In this document: positions 46,554-55,248 of the stretch, piece by piece
Layout: every line of letters starts with the position of its first letter
Position numbering within the stretch: position 1 is the stretch's first letter
The notes under the pieces: generated by a model
What the model saw: only the letters and a program-made list of their open reading frames with translations
Database searches by the model: none
What the model was told of the DNA's origin: nothing
Position numbers and translations under genes: made by a program
Source: Chitinibacter bivalviorum
Lineage (GTDB): Bacteria > Pseudomonadota > Gammaproteobacteria > Burkholderiales > Chitinibacteraceae
DNA length: 64,000 nt
Direction of reading: 5' to 3'
Assembly: GCF_013403565.1 (NCBI RefSeq)
Contig: NZ_CP058627.1
Coordinates: 1,116,001-1,180,000 of the forward strand

Positions 46554-47241
46554 TTTATTACTCCACCCATGGCAAGCCAGAGAACATTTAATTAATTACA
46601 ATTCACCGCTCGATAATTTACTTTCCAGCACCTACCTTACGCTCAGTTTGAATTGCAATTCCTATTAAACCCCATAAATTTATTTTCTACCCTTAACGAC
46701 AGTGGCTTAATTTGCATAGCATTTAATTTAATTACATCTACCATAGCGTGCACGGCCACCCCGCGAGATATAACACAAGAGACAAGAGCATAAACAGCTA
46801 GCATTCAGGTACAGGCCGCAAGTCGAAATAAATACATCATCTTTAATCAGCGCGTTTGCGACCTGCTAATTCAAAACGCTCTAATGTATTAAGGCAAATT
46901 TGCCAATTTTGTAACCTTTTCACTCACGAATTTATTGATTTTAATCAACTATTTCTGAGATGCCCCGATACTTGCGGGGTATAAATATTTGCAACCCGTC
47001 ATGTCAAGCCACCTCAAACTTTGAATAACTCTCGTTTGACTCAATCATTCACATTGCTCGTGCGGTTACGCTTAACCTATTTGCAACACATACTCACTTC
47101 ACATGCTGCGGTGCACAATTATTGATACACGGAAAAAGCATGGAATTCAAGCTGATTAATAGCATCTAATACGAAGTGGCGTAAAAACGATCATGTTAGA
47201 TCGTAAGTCAATAGCCACATTGGTTCTAAATTGTCAACAAA
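46554..47241. other. Long gene-free interval upstream of the chemoreceptor
   Basis: About 690 bp without a convincing gene on either strand, AT-rich, between the chemoreceptor start and the nap operon terminator. It contains one perfect FNR-type box at 46935-46948 and a small CCCCG/CGGGG stem at 46963-46979. It may hold the chemoreceptor promoter with a long leader or a small RNA; nothing more is visible. Confidence 0.6.
46935..46948 (-). promoter_or_regulatory. FNR/ANR-type box
   Basis: TTGAT-TTTA-ATCAA matches the FNR consensus TTGAT-N4-ATCAA in all ten positions. On the minus strand a TACAAA -10-like hexamer (46908-46913) is centred 31 bp away, the spacing of a class II (-41.5) FNR promoter, directing transcription toward the chemoreceptor. 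Confidence 0.65.
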
Positions 47242-47266
47242 AAAAGCCCGCTCAAATGAGCGGGCT
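47242..47266 (-). terminator. Terminator of the nap operon
   Basis: AGCCCGCTC/GAGCGGGCT with a 4-nt loop, running into TTTTTTT on the minus strand; 25 bp after the napC stop. Confidence 0.92.
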
Positions 47267-47290
47267 GTAGAATTACCTATATAGGCGAAG

Positions 47291-47959
47291 CTATTGCACG
47301 CCTGCAATATCATCCGATACCGCAGAAGCAGCACTGCTATTGAGTGAATGCGGGTGCATTACTTCAGGCGCAACACCCTCTTTGCCTGAGTCGCCAACAT
47401 ATTGCTCCACATTTGGCAGATGATGCGCAATACCCTTATGGCAATCAATACACGTCATGCCAGTGCTTAAGCCTTTTTGGTGCGCATTGGCTGAACGACG
47501 ATTTTGCTCCATATAATCGAAGTATTCGTAATTGTGGCAATTACGGCAGGCCTTCGAATCATTGGCCTTCATCCTGTCCCACTCGTGCTGCGCCAGCTCG
47601 ATCCGCTTGTCGAGGAACTTCTCACGCGTATTGATCGTGCCGGTCAGCTTGCCCCAGACTTCTTTGGAAGCCTGAATCTTGCGGATCATTTTCGGGCCCC
47701 ATTCATGCGGCACATGACAATCCGGGCAAGTTGCGCGCACACCGGAACGATTGGTGTAATGCACGGTTTCCTGATACTCGGGAAAGACGTTGTCGCGCAT
47801 TTCGTGACACGACAGGCAAAATTTCTCGGTATTGGTCATTTCCAGCGCAGTATTAAAGCCGCCCCAGAAAATAATACCGAGGATAAACATCCCGACCAAG
47901 CCCCAAAATCCGAGCCTAACCGCTCGGATTTTGTGCCAGCGATTCATAATCCAATTCAT
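47291..47959 (-). CDS. napC: Tetrahaem cytochrome c quinol dehydrogenase NapC
   Basis: Passes electrons from quinol to NapAB across the inner membrane. One N-terminal membrane anchor (about residues 14-34) and four CXXCH sites: CLSCH, CPDCH, CRNCH and CIDCH. 222 aa; the C-terminus has a Ser/Ala-rich tail beyond the last haem. Last gene of napFDABC. The haems need the ccm system encoded 9 kb further on. Confidence 0.97.
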   Translation of the reverse strand: MNWIMNRWHKIRAVRLGFWGLVGMFILGIIFWGGFNTALEMTNTEKFCLSCHEMRDNVFPEYQETVHYTNRSGVRATCPDCHVPHEWGPKMIRKIQASKEVWGKLTGTINTREKFLDKRIELAQHEWDRMKANDSKACRNCHNYEYFDYMEQNRRSANAHQKGLSTGMTCIDCHKGIAHHLPNVEQYVGDSGKEGVAPEVMHPHSLNSSAASAVSDDIAGVQ

Positions 47960-47969
47960 ACGCTACCCC

Positions 47970-48416
47970 TTATTTCACCAGGCCATCAGCGGATTTAAAG
48001 GTATTGCCAACCAGTGGTTTGGCATCTGTTTGCGGAACATGGCACTGAACACAGAAATAACGACGTGGCGACAGGCCGGCCAGCTCTTTGCCATCACGGG
48101 TTTTGAAGTGAGTCACGGAGACGCGGGGTGCACCGGCTTCGGTCGCACGATTCCAGCTATGGCAATCGAGACATTTATTGAATTCCTTGGTAATCAAATA
48201 GCCCTTGGTCGTATGCGGAATAATCGGTGGTTGCTGTACCCACTGGCGCTGCTGAGCCGGTTTATCACGTTCATAACGATAGTTTTCCGACGGCACATCA
48301 CCTTTCACCGCTTCGGTGCCGCGCAATGAGCGCAGTTCTTCGGCGATCACGCCACCACTTAATACGCTCAAGCCCAAGGCCAAAATCAAGCCAAACAAGC
48401 AGGCTAACTTTTTCAT
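47970..48416 (-). CDS. napB: Dihaem cytochrome c subunit of periplasmic nitrate reductase, NapB
   Basis: Electron-transfer subunit that docks on NapA in the periplasm. Signal peptide about 1-25, then LRSLRGTEAV, WVQQPPIIPHTTKGY and two haem sites CLDCH and CVQCH. 148 aa, the usual length. Ten bp before napC; 99 bp after napA, a gap that holds a long inverted repeat. Confidence 0.97.
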   Translation of the reverse strand: MKKLACLFGLILALGLSVLSGGVIAEELRSLRGTEAVKGDVPSENYRYERDKPAQQRQWVQQPPIIPHTTKGYLITKEFNKCLDCHSWNRATEAGAPRVSVTHFKTRDGKELAGLSPRRYFCVQCHVPQTDAKPLVGNTFKSADGLVK

Positions 48417-48461
48417 TTTTTACTCCTCTGAATCCTATTATGCATGCAACCAAAATCAATG

Positions 48462-48510
48462 GGGTATTGCCAGCAAGATCAATATTTAATTGGCTTTGAC
48501 AGCAATACCC
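48462..48510 (-). promoter_or_regulatory. Inverted repeat in the napA-napB gap
   Basis: GGGTATTGC (48462-48470) and GCAATACCC (48502-48510) are perfect 9-bp complements separated by 31 nt. No T run follows. It could protect or process the mRNA between napA and the small cytochrome genes. Confidence 0.45.
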
Positions 48511-48515
48511 AACAA

Positions 48516-51059
48516 TCAAACTTTGACTACTTTAACGGCACACTTTTTAAAGTCAGTCTGTTTCGAAATCGGGCAAGTCGCATCCAGCGTGACTTTATTG
48601 ATCAGACGTCCCTCGTCAAAGAAAGGCACGAAAATCAGCCCCATCGGCGGTTTGTTGCGGCCGCGCGTTTCCAGTCGCGCCGTAATCTCGCCGCGACGCG
48701 AAATCACTTTCACGACCATGCCGCGCTGCAGGCCGCGCTGCTTGGCTTCATCGGGGTGCATAAAGACGACGGCTTCGGGAACGGCTTTGTGCAATTCGGG
48801 TACGCGATTGGTCATCGTGCCGGTATGCCAGTGTTCCAGTACGCGCCCGGTACACAGCCACAGATTGTATTCCTTGTCCGGGGCTTCGGCGGCAGGCTGG
48901 TAAGGCAGCGCAAAGATATTGGCTTTGCCGTCTTTATTGCCGTAGAACTTCAGGCCCTCGCCTTTTTGCACATAAGGATCGTAGCCCTCACGGTAGCGCC
49001 ATTTGGTTTCCTTGCCGTTCACCACCGGCCAGCGCAAACCGCGCACTTGGTGGTACATATCGTACGGTGCCAGATCGTGGCCATGGCCACGGCCAAATTC
49101 GGCATACTCTTCAAACAGGCCTTTTTGCAAATAGAAACCAAAAGCTTTGGCTTCCTGGTTTTCAAAACCTTTTTGCAATTGATCATTTTTGAATTTATTG
49201 ACCTTGCCATTCGCGTAAAGCACATCAAACAAGGTTTTACCCTTGTATTGCGGCTTTTTGGCGAGTAAATCAGCAGGCCAGACTTCTTCCATTTTGAAAC
49301 GTTTTGAAAACTCAACGATCTGCCACAAATCCGATTTGGCTTCGCCCGGCGCATTGACCTGCTGACGCCAAACTTGGGTGCGGCGCTCCGCATTACCAAA
49401 TCCACCTTCTTTTTCCACCCACATCGCGGTTGGCAAAACGAGGTCGGCAGCCAGTGTCGAGACGGTTGGATAAGGGTCAGACACAATGACAAACGTGTCA
49501 GGACGACGCCAGCCTGGGTACAGCTCCTGATTGATATTCGGGCCGGCCTGCATATTGTTATTGGCCATTTGCCAATACACCTTGACCTTGCCATCCTTGA
49601 TCGCTCGCGCCATCGCCACGGCATGCAGACCGATTTTGTCTGGAATGGTGCCGTCGGGCAGTTGCCAGATTTCTTCGGCATGTTTGCGATGCTCAGGATT
49701 GGTCACTACCATATCTGCAGGCAAGCGGTGGGCAAACGTACCGACTTCACGCGCCGTACCACAAGCGGATGGCTGGCCAGTCAACGAGAATGGGCTATTG
49801 CCGGGCTCTGCGATTTTGCCAACGAGCAAATGCACGTTGTAAATCATATTATTGGCCCATGTGCCACGCGTATGCTGGTTAAAACCCATCGTCCAGAATG
49901 ACGTTACTTTGATTTTCGGGTCGGCATACAATTCGGCCAAGGCGATGAGTTTTTCTTCGGATACACCGGAAATCTTGCTGACTTTTTCGGCCGTGTATTC
50001 GGAAACATATTTGGCAAACTCTTCAAAGCTAATCGCTTTGGCATCATTCGGGTTGGTTTTGGGCTTGCCATCGGCACCGGGGTAGCCATTGGCTTTGGCG
50101 TCTTTTTCGAGCGCATGGTTGGGGCGCAAACCATAACCAATATCGCTTTCACCCATTTTGAAATTCACATGCTTTTTAACAAAATCTTTGTTAACGCGCC
50201 CCGTGCTGATGATGTGATGACAAATAAAATTCATCATTGCCAAATCAGTTTGCGGGTTAAAAATGACACTCTGATCGGCCAACTCAAATGAGCGATGCTC
50301 AAACGTCGATAAGACTGCAACTTTGACTTTCGGGTTAGACAGGCGACGATCAGCGATGCGGCTCCACAAAATCGGGTGCATCTCGGCCATATTTGAGCCC
50401 CACAATACAAAAGCGTCAGCCACTTCAATATCGTCATAGCAACCCATAGGCTCATCCATACCAAAGGTACGCATAAAGCCCGTTACTGCAGACGCCATAC
50501 AGTGACGTGCATTGGGGTCGATGTTGTTGCTGCGAAAGCCGGCCTTCATTAATTTGCTCGCCGCGTAGCCTTCATGGATCGTCCATTGGCCGGAACCAAA
50601 CATCGCAATCGATGTCGGGCCGGAAGCTTTAAGTGCTTCCTTGTATTTTTTCTCCATGATAGAGAACGCTTCATCCCAGCTAATGGGGGTAAATTCACCA
50701 TTTTTGTCGTACTGGCCATTTTTCTTGCGCAGCAATGGCTGCGTGAGGCGGTCTTCCCCGTACATGATTTTGGAAAGGAAATAACCTTTGATGCAATTGA
50801 GCCCGCGATTAACTTCCGCCTCAGGATCACCTTGCGTCGCGACTACACGACCATTTTGCGTTCCCACTTGTACCGTACAGCCAGTACCGCAGAAGCGGCA
50901 AGGTGCTTTATCCCAGCGAATCGCATTATCTACCGCTGTGCTTGCAGGCGTAGGCGCTGTTTTTTTCGGTGCAGCTTCGGCGATTAGTGGGATGCCAATC
51001 CCGGCTGCCGCAGCACTCACTGCGGTAGCCTTAATAAAATCACGACGATCAATGCTCAT
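48516..51059 (-). CDS. napA: Periplasmic nitrate reductase catalytic subunit NapA
   Basis: Reduces nitrate to nitrite at a bis-MGD molybdenum centre. Tat signal at residues 5-10 (RRDFIK) with a hydrophobic stretch to about 29. The [4Fe-4S] ligands are Cys54, 57, 61 and 89 (PCRFCGTGC and GLNCIKGYF). The Mo ligand is Cys187 in NARHCMAS. 847 aa, in line with proteobacterial NapA rather than assimilatory NasA or the membrane NarG. NapD, its Tat chaperone, is encoded 19 bp upstream. Confidence 0.98.
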   Translation of the reverse strand: MSIDRRDFIKATAVSAAAAGIGIPLIAEAAPKKTAPTPASTAVDNAIRWDKAPCRFCGTGCTVQVGTQNGRVVATQGDPEAEVNRGLNCIKGYFLSKIMYGEDRLTQPLLRKKNGQYDKNGEFTPISWDEAFSIMEKKYKEALKASGPTSIAMFGSGQWTIHEGYAASKLMKAGFRSNNIDPNARHCMASAVTGFMRTFGMDEPMGCYDDIEVADAFVLWGSNMAEMHPILWSRIADRRLSNPKVKVAVLSTFEHRSFELADQSVIFNPQTDLAMMNFICHHIISTGRVNKDFVKKHVNFKMGESDIGYGLRPNHALEKDAKANGYPGADGKPKTNPNDAKAISFEEFAKYVSEYTAEKVSKISGVSEEKLIALAELYADPKIKVTSFWTMGFNQHTRGTWANNMIYNVHLLVGKIAEPGNSPFSLTGQPSACGTAREVGTFAHRLPADMVVTNPEHRKHAEEIWQLPDGTIPDKIGLHAVAMARAIKDGKVKVYWQMANNNMQAGPNINQELYPGWRRPDTFVIVSDPYPTVSTLAADLVLPTAMWVEKEGGFGNAERRTQVWRQQVNAPGEAKSDLWQIVEFSKRFKMEEVWPADLLAKKPQYKGKTLFDVLYANGKVNKFKNDQLQKGFENQEAKAFGFYLQKGLFEEYAEFGRGHGHDLAPYDMYHQVRGLRWPVVNGKETKWRYREGYDPYVQKGEGLKFYGNKDGKANIFALPYQPAAEAPDKEYNLWLCTGRVLEHWHTGTMTNRVPELHKAVPEAVVFMHPDEAKQRGLQRGMVVKVISRRGEITARLETRGRNKPPMGLIFVPFFDEGRLINKVTLDATCPISKQTDFKKCAVKVVKV

Positions 51060-51078
51060 GGGTAATCCTCCTCACCTG

Positions 51079-51360
51079 CTATACGGATTGGTTTTCTATG
51101 GTGTTACTGGTTTTCTGGGAATTGCTATCGGGCTCATCATCACAATATTCATAAGCCAATGTGGTGGAGATGATTCCTTCAAATGACTGAATGAGGGTCA
51201 ATGCTTCGCTGGTTCGAAATCCCGGCACATCCTCGACGGTCACAATGAGGCGGCCTTCATGTTCCTGATGCAACTCCACACCGGGAACACTTAATAATTG
51301 CTTGCGCACATCGGGCATTTTTCCCGGCATGGCGCGTACTACGAGGCTATACATATTCAT
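51079..51360 (-). CDS. napD: NapA maturation chaperone NapD
   Basis: Binds the NapA Tat signal peptide before export. A 93-aa ferredoxin-like fold protein beginning MYSLVVRAMPGKMPDVRKQL, with LHQEHEGRLIVTVED and TLIQSFEGIISTTLAYEYCD, all typical. The start at 51360 or the ATG 6 bp inside are both possible. It lies 3 bp after napF. Confidence 0.93.
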   Translation of the reverse strand: MNMYSLVVRAMPGKMPDVRKQLLSVPGVELHQEHEGRLIVTVEDVPGFRTSEALTLIQSFEGIISTTLAYEYCDDEPDSNSQKTSNTIENQSV

Positions 51361-51363
51361 TAA

Positions 51364-51870
51364 TTAGGCTTCCATTGTTTGAGCTTGCCGCTGCACCATC
51401 TTGATCGCAGCGCTCGGACAGGGGGCAACACAAGCCCCACATCCGGTGCAAAGATCACTTTCAATGATCGGCTGCGCCACTCGCCCTAAACTCAGTTGAA
51501 AATGAATGGCCTTGGCATCGCACATTTCACCGCACACACGGCAATCGACACCTTGCTGCGCCATACAATCGCTTGCTATTTCAATGTGTTGTGCCCATGC
51601 CATTTCGGCAATCAAACTCAGTGCTTTGGGCTGACAAGCGTCGCGGCACTCGCCACAAAAAGTGCACTCCCCACGACTAAAATCGATCTCGGGAAAGCCA
51701 CCATCACCAGCCACAATAATCTGACTCGGGCAAGCAGACAGGCATTCGCCACAACGCGTACATTGCTCGGTAAATTGCTCAATCGCCCAAGGCGGACGAA
51801 ATATCGGTGCTGTTTTAACTGCAGGCTTTCGACCAAACAGTAAACTTCGGCGTGACTGATCAACAGGCAT
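51364..51870 (-). CDS. napF: Iron-sulfur protein NapF
   Basis: Cytoplasmic ferredoxin-type accessory protein that interacts with NapA during maturation. Cluster motifs: CTRCGECLSACPS, CTFCGECRDACQP, CRVCGEMCDAKAI (short) and CTGCGACVAPCPS. 168 aa; an N-terminal Arg-rich start DQSRRSLLFGRKP is usual for NapF. First gene of the nap operon, divergent from narX. Confidence 0.95.
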   Translation of the reverse strand: MPVDQSRRSLLFGRKPAVKTAPIFRPPWAIEQFTEQCTRCGECLSACPSQIIVAGDGGFPEIDFSRGECTFCGECRDACQPKALSLIAEMAWAQHIEIASDCMAQQGVDCRVCGEMCDAKAIHFQLSLGRVAQPIIESDLCTGCGACVAPCPSAAIKMVQRQAQTMEA

Positions 51871-51929
51871 AGATGACTCTCTTTTAGGCGAAGACTAGGC
51901 CTTCAGCCGTGTTGCGACAATGACTCTGA

Positions 51930-51936
51930 AGGGGTA
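51930..51936 (-). promoter_or_regulatory. NarL/NarP-type heptamer
   Basis: AGGGGTA is an exact match to the reverse heptamer AKRRGTA. It lies 60 bp upstream of napF, just on the nap side of the 7-2-7 palindrome. Confidence 0.45.
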
Positions 51937-51943
51937 GATGCGC

Positions 51944-51971
51944 TTGAGATACCCACTCCTAGGTATATAGT
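51944..51971 (+). promoter_or_regulatory. narX promoter with a 7-2-7 NarL/NarP-type operator in its spacer
   Basis: -35 TTGAGA (51944-51949) and -10 TATAGT (51966-51971) are 16 bp apart. The spacer is exactly the operator TACCCAC-TC-CTAGGTA (51950-51965), which matches the 7-2-7 consensus TACYYMT-N2-AKRRGTA except at the innermost base of each arm. A regulator bound here would sit under RNA polymerase, predicting autorepression of narX; the same site lies upstream of napF. Confidence 0.6.
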
Positions 51972-52053
51972 GGTCACGCAAGGGGCAGGAAAATACGCCT
52001 TTTACCTAACCCTAACTGCTGTGTGTTAAAGATAGGTTAATTTTGGAGTTGTT

Positions 52054-54000
52054 GTGGCATTTCGATTTACATCTCTTGTAAACCTCACCATCGTCGCTCG
52101 CCTATCGCTGGCGCTCTTGCTATTAGTATTGCCTGGTGTTTTCAGCTTGGTGTTAAGCGGCTGGACGGCCAATCTGTCAGCTGGCGGCGGCGAAGCGATC
52201 AATATGGCGGGCTCATTGCGCAAACAATCTTATTTAATCGCCGCCACGGCGCTTGCCCCGCCCGCCCCGATTCCGGGCTCGCACCCCAATTTAAGTCAGG
52301 TTGTCGCCGAGTTTGAGCATCGCCTCTATCACAGCAATATTCAAAACGCACTACCTAGTGATGCGCAAGACCCGATCCGCATACAGTTCAATCAAATCGA
52401 AAGCCGCTGGCGCAATGAAATCCGCCCCAGCCTAGAACGCGACGATTCGCTCTATGCCAGCGTGCTGCTGCCATCGATACATCAGTATGTCAGTGAGATT
52501 GATGAATTTGTATCAGAGCTAGAAAAGGCTCACGAAACACGTTTGAAACTATTGATTCACATTCAATGGGTCACGCTTGCTATCGTATGTGGGGTATTTA
52601 TCTGGACGCTTTACTGGGCTTATCGTTATATCTCATACCCCCTCTACAACATGGCAAACGTGGCAGACCAGGTCAAAAAAGGACAATACGCCACGCGCAT
52701 TAACACCCCCGCCAGTGGTGAAATCGGCACGCTAAAAACTGCCCTTAATCGCATGCTCGACGAGCTTGAAGCTAGCCACAGCCAGCTTGAGTTACGCGTC
52801 GCCGAGAAAACGTCCGAATTAGAGCAAAACCAAATTGCCCTGCAATTGCGCTATCGGATTAAAGCCCTGCTAGCCGATCATGAGCCAGATCAGGCGATCT
52901 TTGATCAGGTACTCAAGGCCTTAGGGGAATTCATTCCATTAAGCAACGCAGCCGTTTGCCTCACGGACATTAACCCCAAACAACACCACATTCCGATCAA
53001 GTCAGCTTTTAAGTTGGCCAACAATCAGCAAGAAGGCATGCGGTTGGGCTGCCTAGAGCAAGATTGCGCCAGTTGTATCGACCATAGCCATCACGACAAC
53101 AACGCGATCAACAGCGATACGGGCGGCAATGAGATGGTGTTCCGCTTACTTGATAGCGGTATCACCTACGGCATTATGCCGATCACCATTGCCAATGGAG
53201 TTCAATTGGCGCCGTGGCAAATCGCGGTACTCGAAGACGTCAGTCGCAATCTGGGCGCAGCATTGGCGGGCTCACGCCGCAAGCAATCATTGCACCGTCT
53301 TGCCTTATTTGAAGAGCGCTCGGTCATTGCCCGTGAATTGCATGATTCGCTCGCGCAGGCTTTGTCTTACCTAAAAATCCAAGTCGTACGCCTGCAAAGC
53401 CAGATCAACGACAAACCCGACGCAGCACAAGCCACCTTGCAAGAGCTGCGTGAGGGGCTTAATGCTGCGTACCGGCAATTACGAGAATTACTCACCACCT
53501 TTCGTCTGCAAATTAACCAAGGTGGGCTCAATGCCGCGCTCATGGCAACCGTCGGGGAATTTACCGAACGCTCGCAACTCGACATCCAGCTTAGTAACCA
53601 TCTGCTTGGCATCGAATTGGCCGCAGAAGAAGAAATCCACGTTTTACAAATTGTGCGCGAGGCATTGGCCAATGTGCACCACCACGCACAAGCCCAAAGC
53701 GCGCAAGTACAGCTGGCGTGGATAGGCAATGAAATAGTCGTGAGTATTAGCGATGACGGCAAAGGACTCAGCCCCAACCCCGATCGGCCGCAGCATTACG
53801 GCCTATCAATCATGCGAGATCGGGCGCAAAGCTTAGGTGGCACCATTACCATGCAAAGTCGCGCACCCACAGGCACACAAGTCACCCTGAGGTTTGTCCC
53901 AACGACACCTTTCGCCCAAAATGAAAGCACATTGGCGATCGACCCTGTACCAAACACACAAAACCGCCCCACTCAACCCAATCAGGACACCACCTTATGA
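52054..54000 (+). CDS. narX: Nitrate/nitrite sensor histidine kinase, NarX type
   Basis: Membrane kinase of 648 aa. Transmembrane helix 1 (about 11-36), then the P-box (about 46-62, GGEAINMAGSLRKQSY) that binds nitrate in NarX; a periplasmic helical domain; helix 2 (about 165-190); HAMP; a GAF-like central module with Cys333-x4-Cys338-x2-Cys341, like the cysteine module of NarX/NarQ. HisKA_3 phosphoacceptor His430 in ARELHDSLAQALSYLK and an HATPase domain with ISDDGKGLSPNPD and GLSIMRDRA. GTG start with GGAG 5 nt upstream. Its stop overlaps the start of the regulator gene (ATGA). Confidence 0.93.
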   Translation: MAFRFTSLVNLTIVARLSLALLLLVLPGVFSLVLSGWTANLSAGGGEAINMAGSLRKQSYLIAATALAPPAPIPGSHPNLSQVVAEFEHRLYHSNIQNALPSDAQDPIRIQFNQIESRWRNEIRPSLERDDSLYASVLLPSIHQYVSEIDEFVSELEKAHETRLKLLIHIQWVTLAIVCGVFIWTLYWAYRYISYPLYNMANVADQVKKGQYATRINTPASGEIGTLKTALNRMLDELEASHSQLELRVAEKTSELEQNQIALQLRYRIKALLADHEPDQAIFDQVLKALGEFIPLSNAAVCLTDINPKQHHIPIKSAFKLANNQQEGMRLGCLEQDCASCIDHSHHDNNAINSDTGGNEMVFRLLDSGITYGIMPITIANGVQLAPWQIAVLEDVSRNLGAALAGSRRKQSLHRLALFEERSVIARELHDSLAQALSYLKIQVVRLQSQINDKPDAAQATLQELREGLNAAYRQLRELLTTFRLQINQGGLNAALMATVGEFTERSQLDIQLSNHLLGIELAAEEEIHVLQIVREALANVHHHAQAQSAQVQLAWIGNEIVVSISDDGKGLSPNPDRPQHYGLSIMRDRAQSLGGTITMQSRAPTGTQVTLRFVPTTPFAQNESTLAIDPVPNTQNRPTQPNQDTTL

Positions 54001-54656
54001 ATACGCCAACTGAAAGCTACCGCATTGTCGTGATTGACGATCACCCCCTCTTTCGCAAAGGGGTCGTGCAACTGCTGGGGCTCAATCCGCAATTTGAAGT
54101 CGTCGGCGAAGCTGCGGGGGGCGTTGAGGGCGTAAAAATTGTTGCCGACACCCAGCCTGATCTGGTCATTCTTGATTTGAATATGAAAGACATGGACGGC
54201 ATCGCCACACTCAAAGAAATCAAGCTACTTGATCTTGATAGCAAAGTGGTGATGCTTACCGTATCTGATGACAGCCGCGACCTCGTCGCCGCAGTCCGCG
54301 CCGGCGCTGATGGCTACCTGCTCAAAGACATGGAGCCCGAAGACATCGTAGCGCGTCTTAGCGAAGCACTCGACGGGCAAATGGCCATCCCCGAGCGCCT
54401 CGGTCGCGCGTTAGCGGTTGCGCTGCGCGAAGATGACACCAGCGATCGTAATCAACAAATATCGCACCTCACCGAGCGCGAGCAGGAAATCTTGCAATGC
54501 CTAGCGCAAGGTCTATCGAATAAACTCATCGGCCGCCAACTGGGTATTGCAGAGGGCACAGTCAAAGTGCATGTCAAAAGCCTGCTGCGCAAACTTAGCT
54601 TCCGCTCGCGGCTTGAAGCGGCGGTATGGGCTGTTGAAAATGGTATTAAATATTAA
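53997..54656 (+). CDS. narL: NarL/NarP-type response regulator
   Basis: LuxR/FixJ-class regulator of 219 aa. Receiver domain with Asp14-Asp15 and phospho-acceptor Asp60 in DLVILDLNMKDMDG; C-terminal helix-turn-helix LTEREQEILQCLAQGLSNKLI and GTVKVHVKSLLRKL. Translationally coupled to the sensor kinase. Probable targets are the two 7-2-7 palindromes at 51950 and 62923. Whether it behaves as NarL or NarP is not decidable; only 7-2-7 sites were seen, which would suit NarP. Confidence 0.94.
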   Translation: MNTPTESYRIVVIDDHPLFRKGVVQLLGLNPQFEVVGEAAGGVEGVKIVADTQPDLVILDLNMKDMDGIATLKEIKLLDLDSKVVMLTVSDDSRDLVAAVRAGADGYLLKDMEPEDIVARLSEALDGQMAIPERLGRALAVALREDDTSDRNQQISHLTEREQEILQCLAQGLSNKLIGRQLGIAEGTVKVHVKSLLRKLSFRSRLEAAVWAVENGIKY

Positions 54657-54773
54657 GTACTATTTTGTGGTGAATGCCTGTGATCGGCTGAATCTACAGC
54701 CAAGAGCAGCCTCTCGTAGTTGCTTTATTCAGAATCAAAGGAACGAAACTTTATCATTTTAACTTGGTGCTAA

Positions 54774-55094
54774 ATGAACTTAACCATCCGAGATTACATG
54801 GCTTTCTTTACTGCTTTTGCTGTAATGTTTATTTATTATTTAACTTGGTATTTATTTAGATACATGAGTTGGCCATGGCATAACTCATACAACATCCCAG
54901 GTTTTTTCCTTCTTCTGCTTTCTTGGCCGTGGTCAGGATTTTTGTTTTCTGCTCAAAGCTACTTCGAAGGACTTAATATTTTTGGAAAATATAGTTCACA
55001 AATTTTTTTGAATTTACTTACTTCAATTGGGTTTGGGTTAAACGTAGTCATCGTCAAAAAAGTGTTTGTTGGCATAAAGTTAATGCTGAAATGA
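54774..55094 (+). CDS. Small AT-rich membrane protein of unknown function
   Basis: A 106-aa frame with about three hydrophobic segments (residues 9-28, 41-62, 82-96) and aromatic-rich turns such as YMSWPWHNSYNIPG and LLSWPWSG. I recognise no family. Codon use is clearly more AT-rich than in neighbours, and the ribosome site is weak. A duplicated WPW motif suggests two similar halves. Could be a recent acquisition between narL and the methyltransferase gene. It may also be non-coding; moderate confidence. Confidence 0.5.
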   Translation: MNLTIRDYMAFFTAFAVMFIYYLTWYLFRYMSWPWHNSYNIPGFFLLLLSWPWSGFLFSAQSYFEGLNIFGKYSSQIFLNLLTSIGFGLNVVIVKKVFVGIKLMLK

Positions 55095-55248
55095 CTTCCG
55101 CGTTGGGTAGAGATGCAAATCTCGCTCACAAAAATATAATACACAATGTGCCTAAACCATTTAAATGAGAATCGTTGATTTACTCCTGCAGCCGGCTTGA
55201 CCCCGCACAACCTAAACCACTTACAGCTCCTTTCGATCGGAGGTTTAA

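Noticed and set aside
48444..49268. 274-aa open frame on the plus strand opposite napA
   Set aside because: It lies almost wholly within napA, has no recognisable domain and results from codon bias on the other strand.
51871..52053. FNR box for the nap operon
   Set aside because: I looked for TTGAT-N4-ATCAA on both strands and found no acceptable match; only NarL/NarP-type heptamers are seen.
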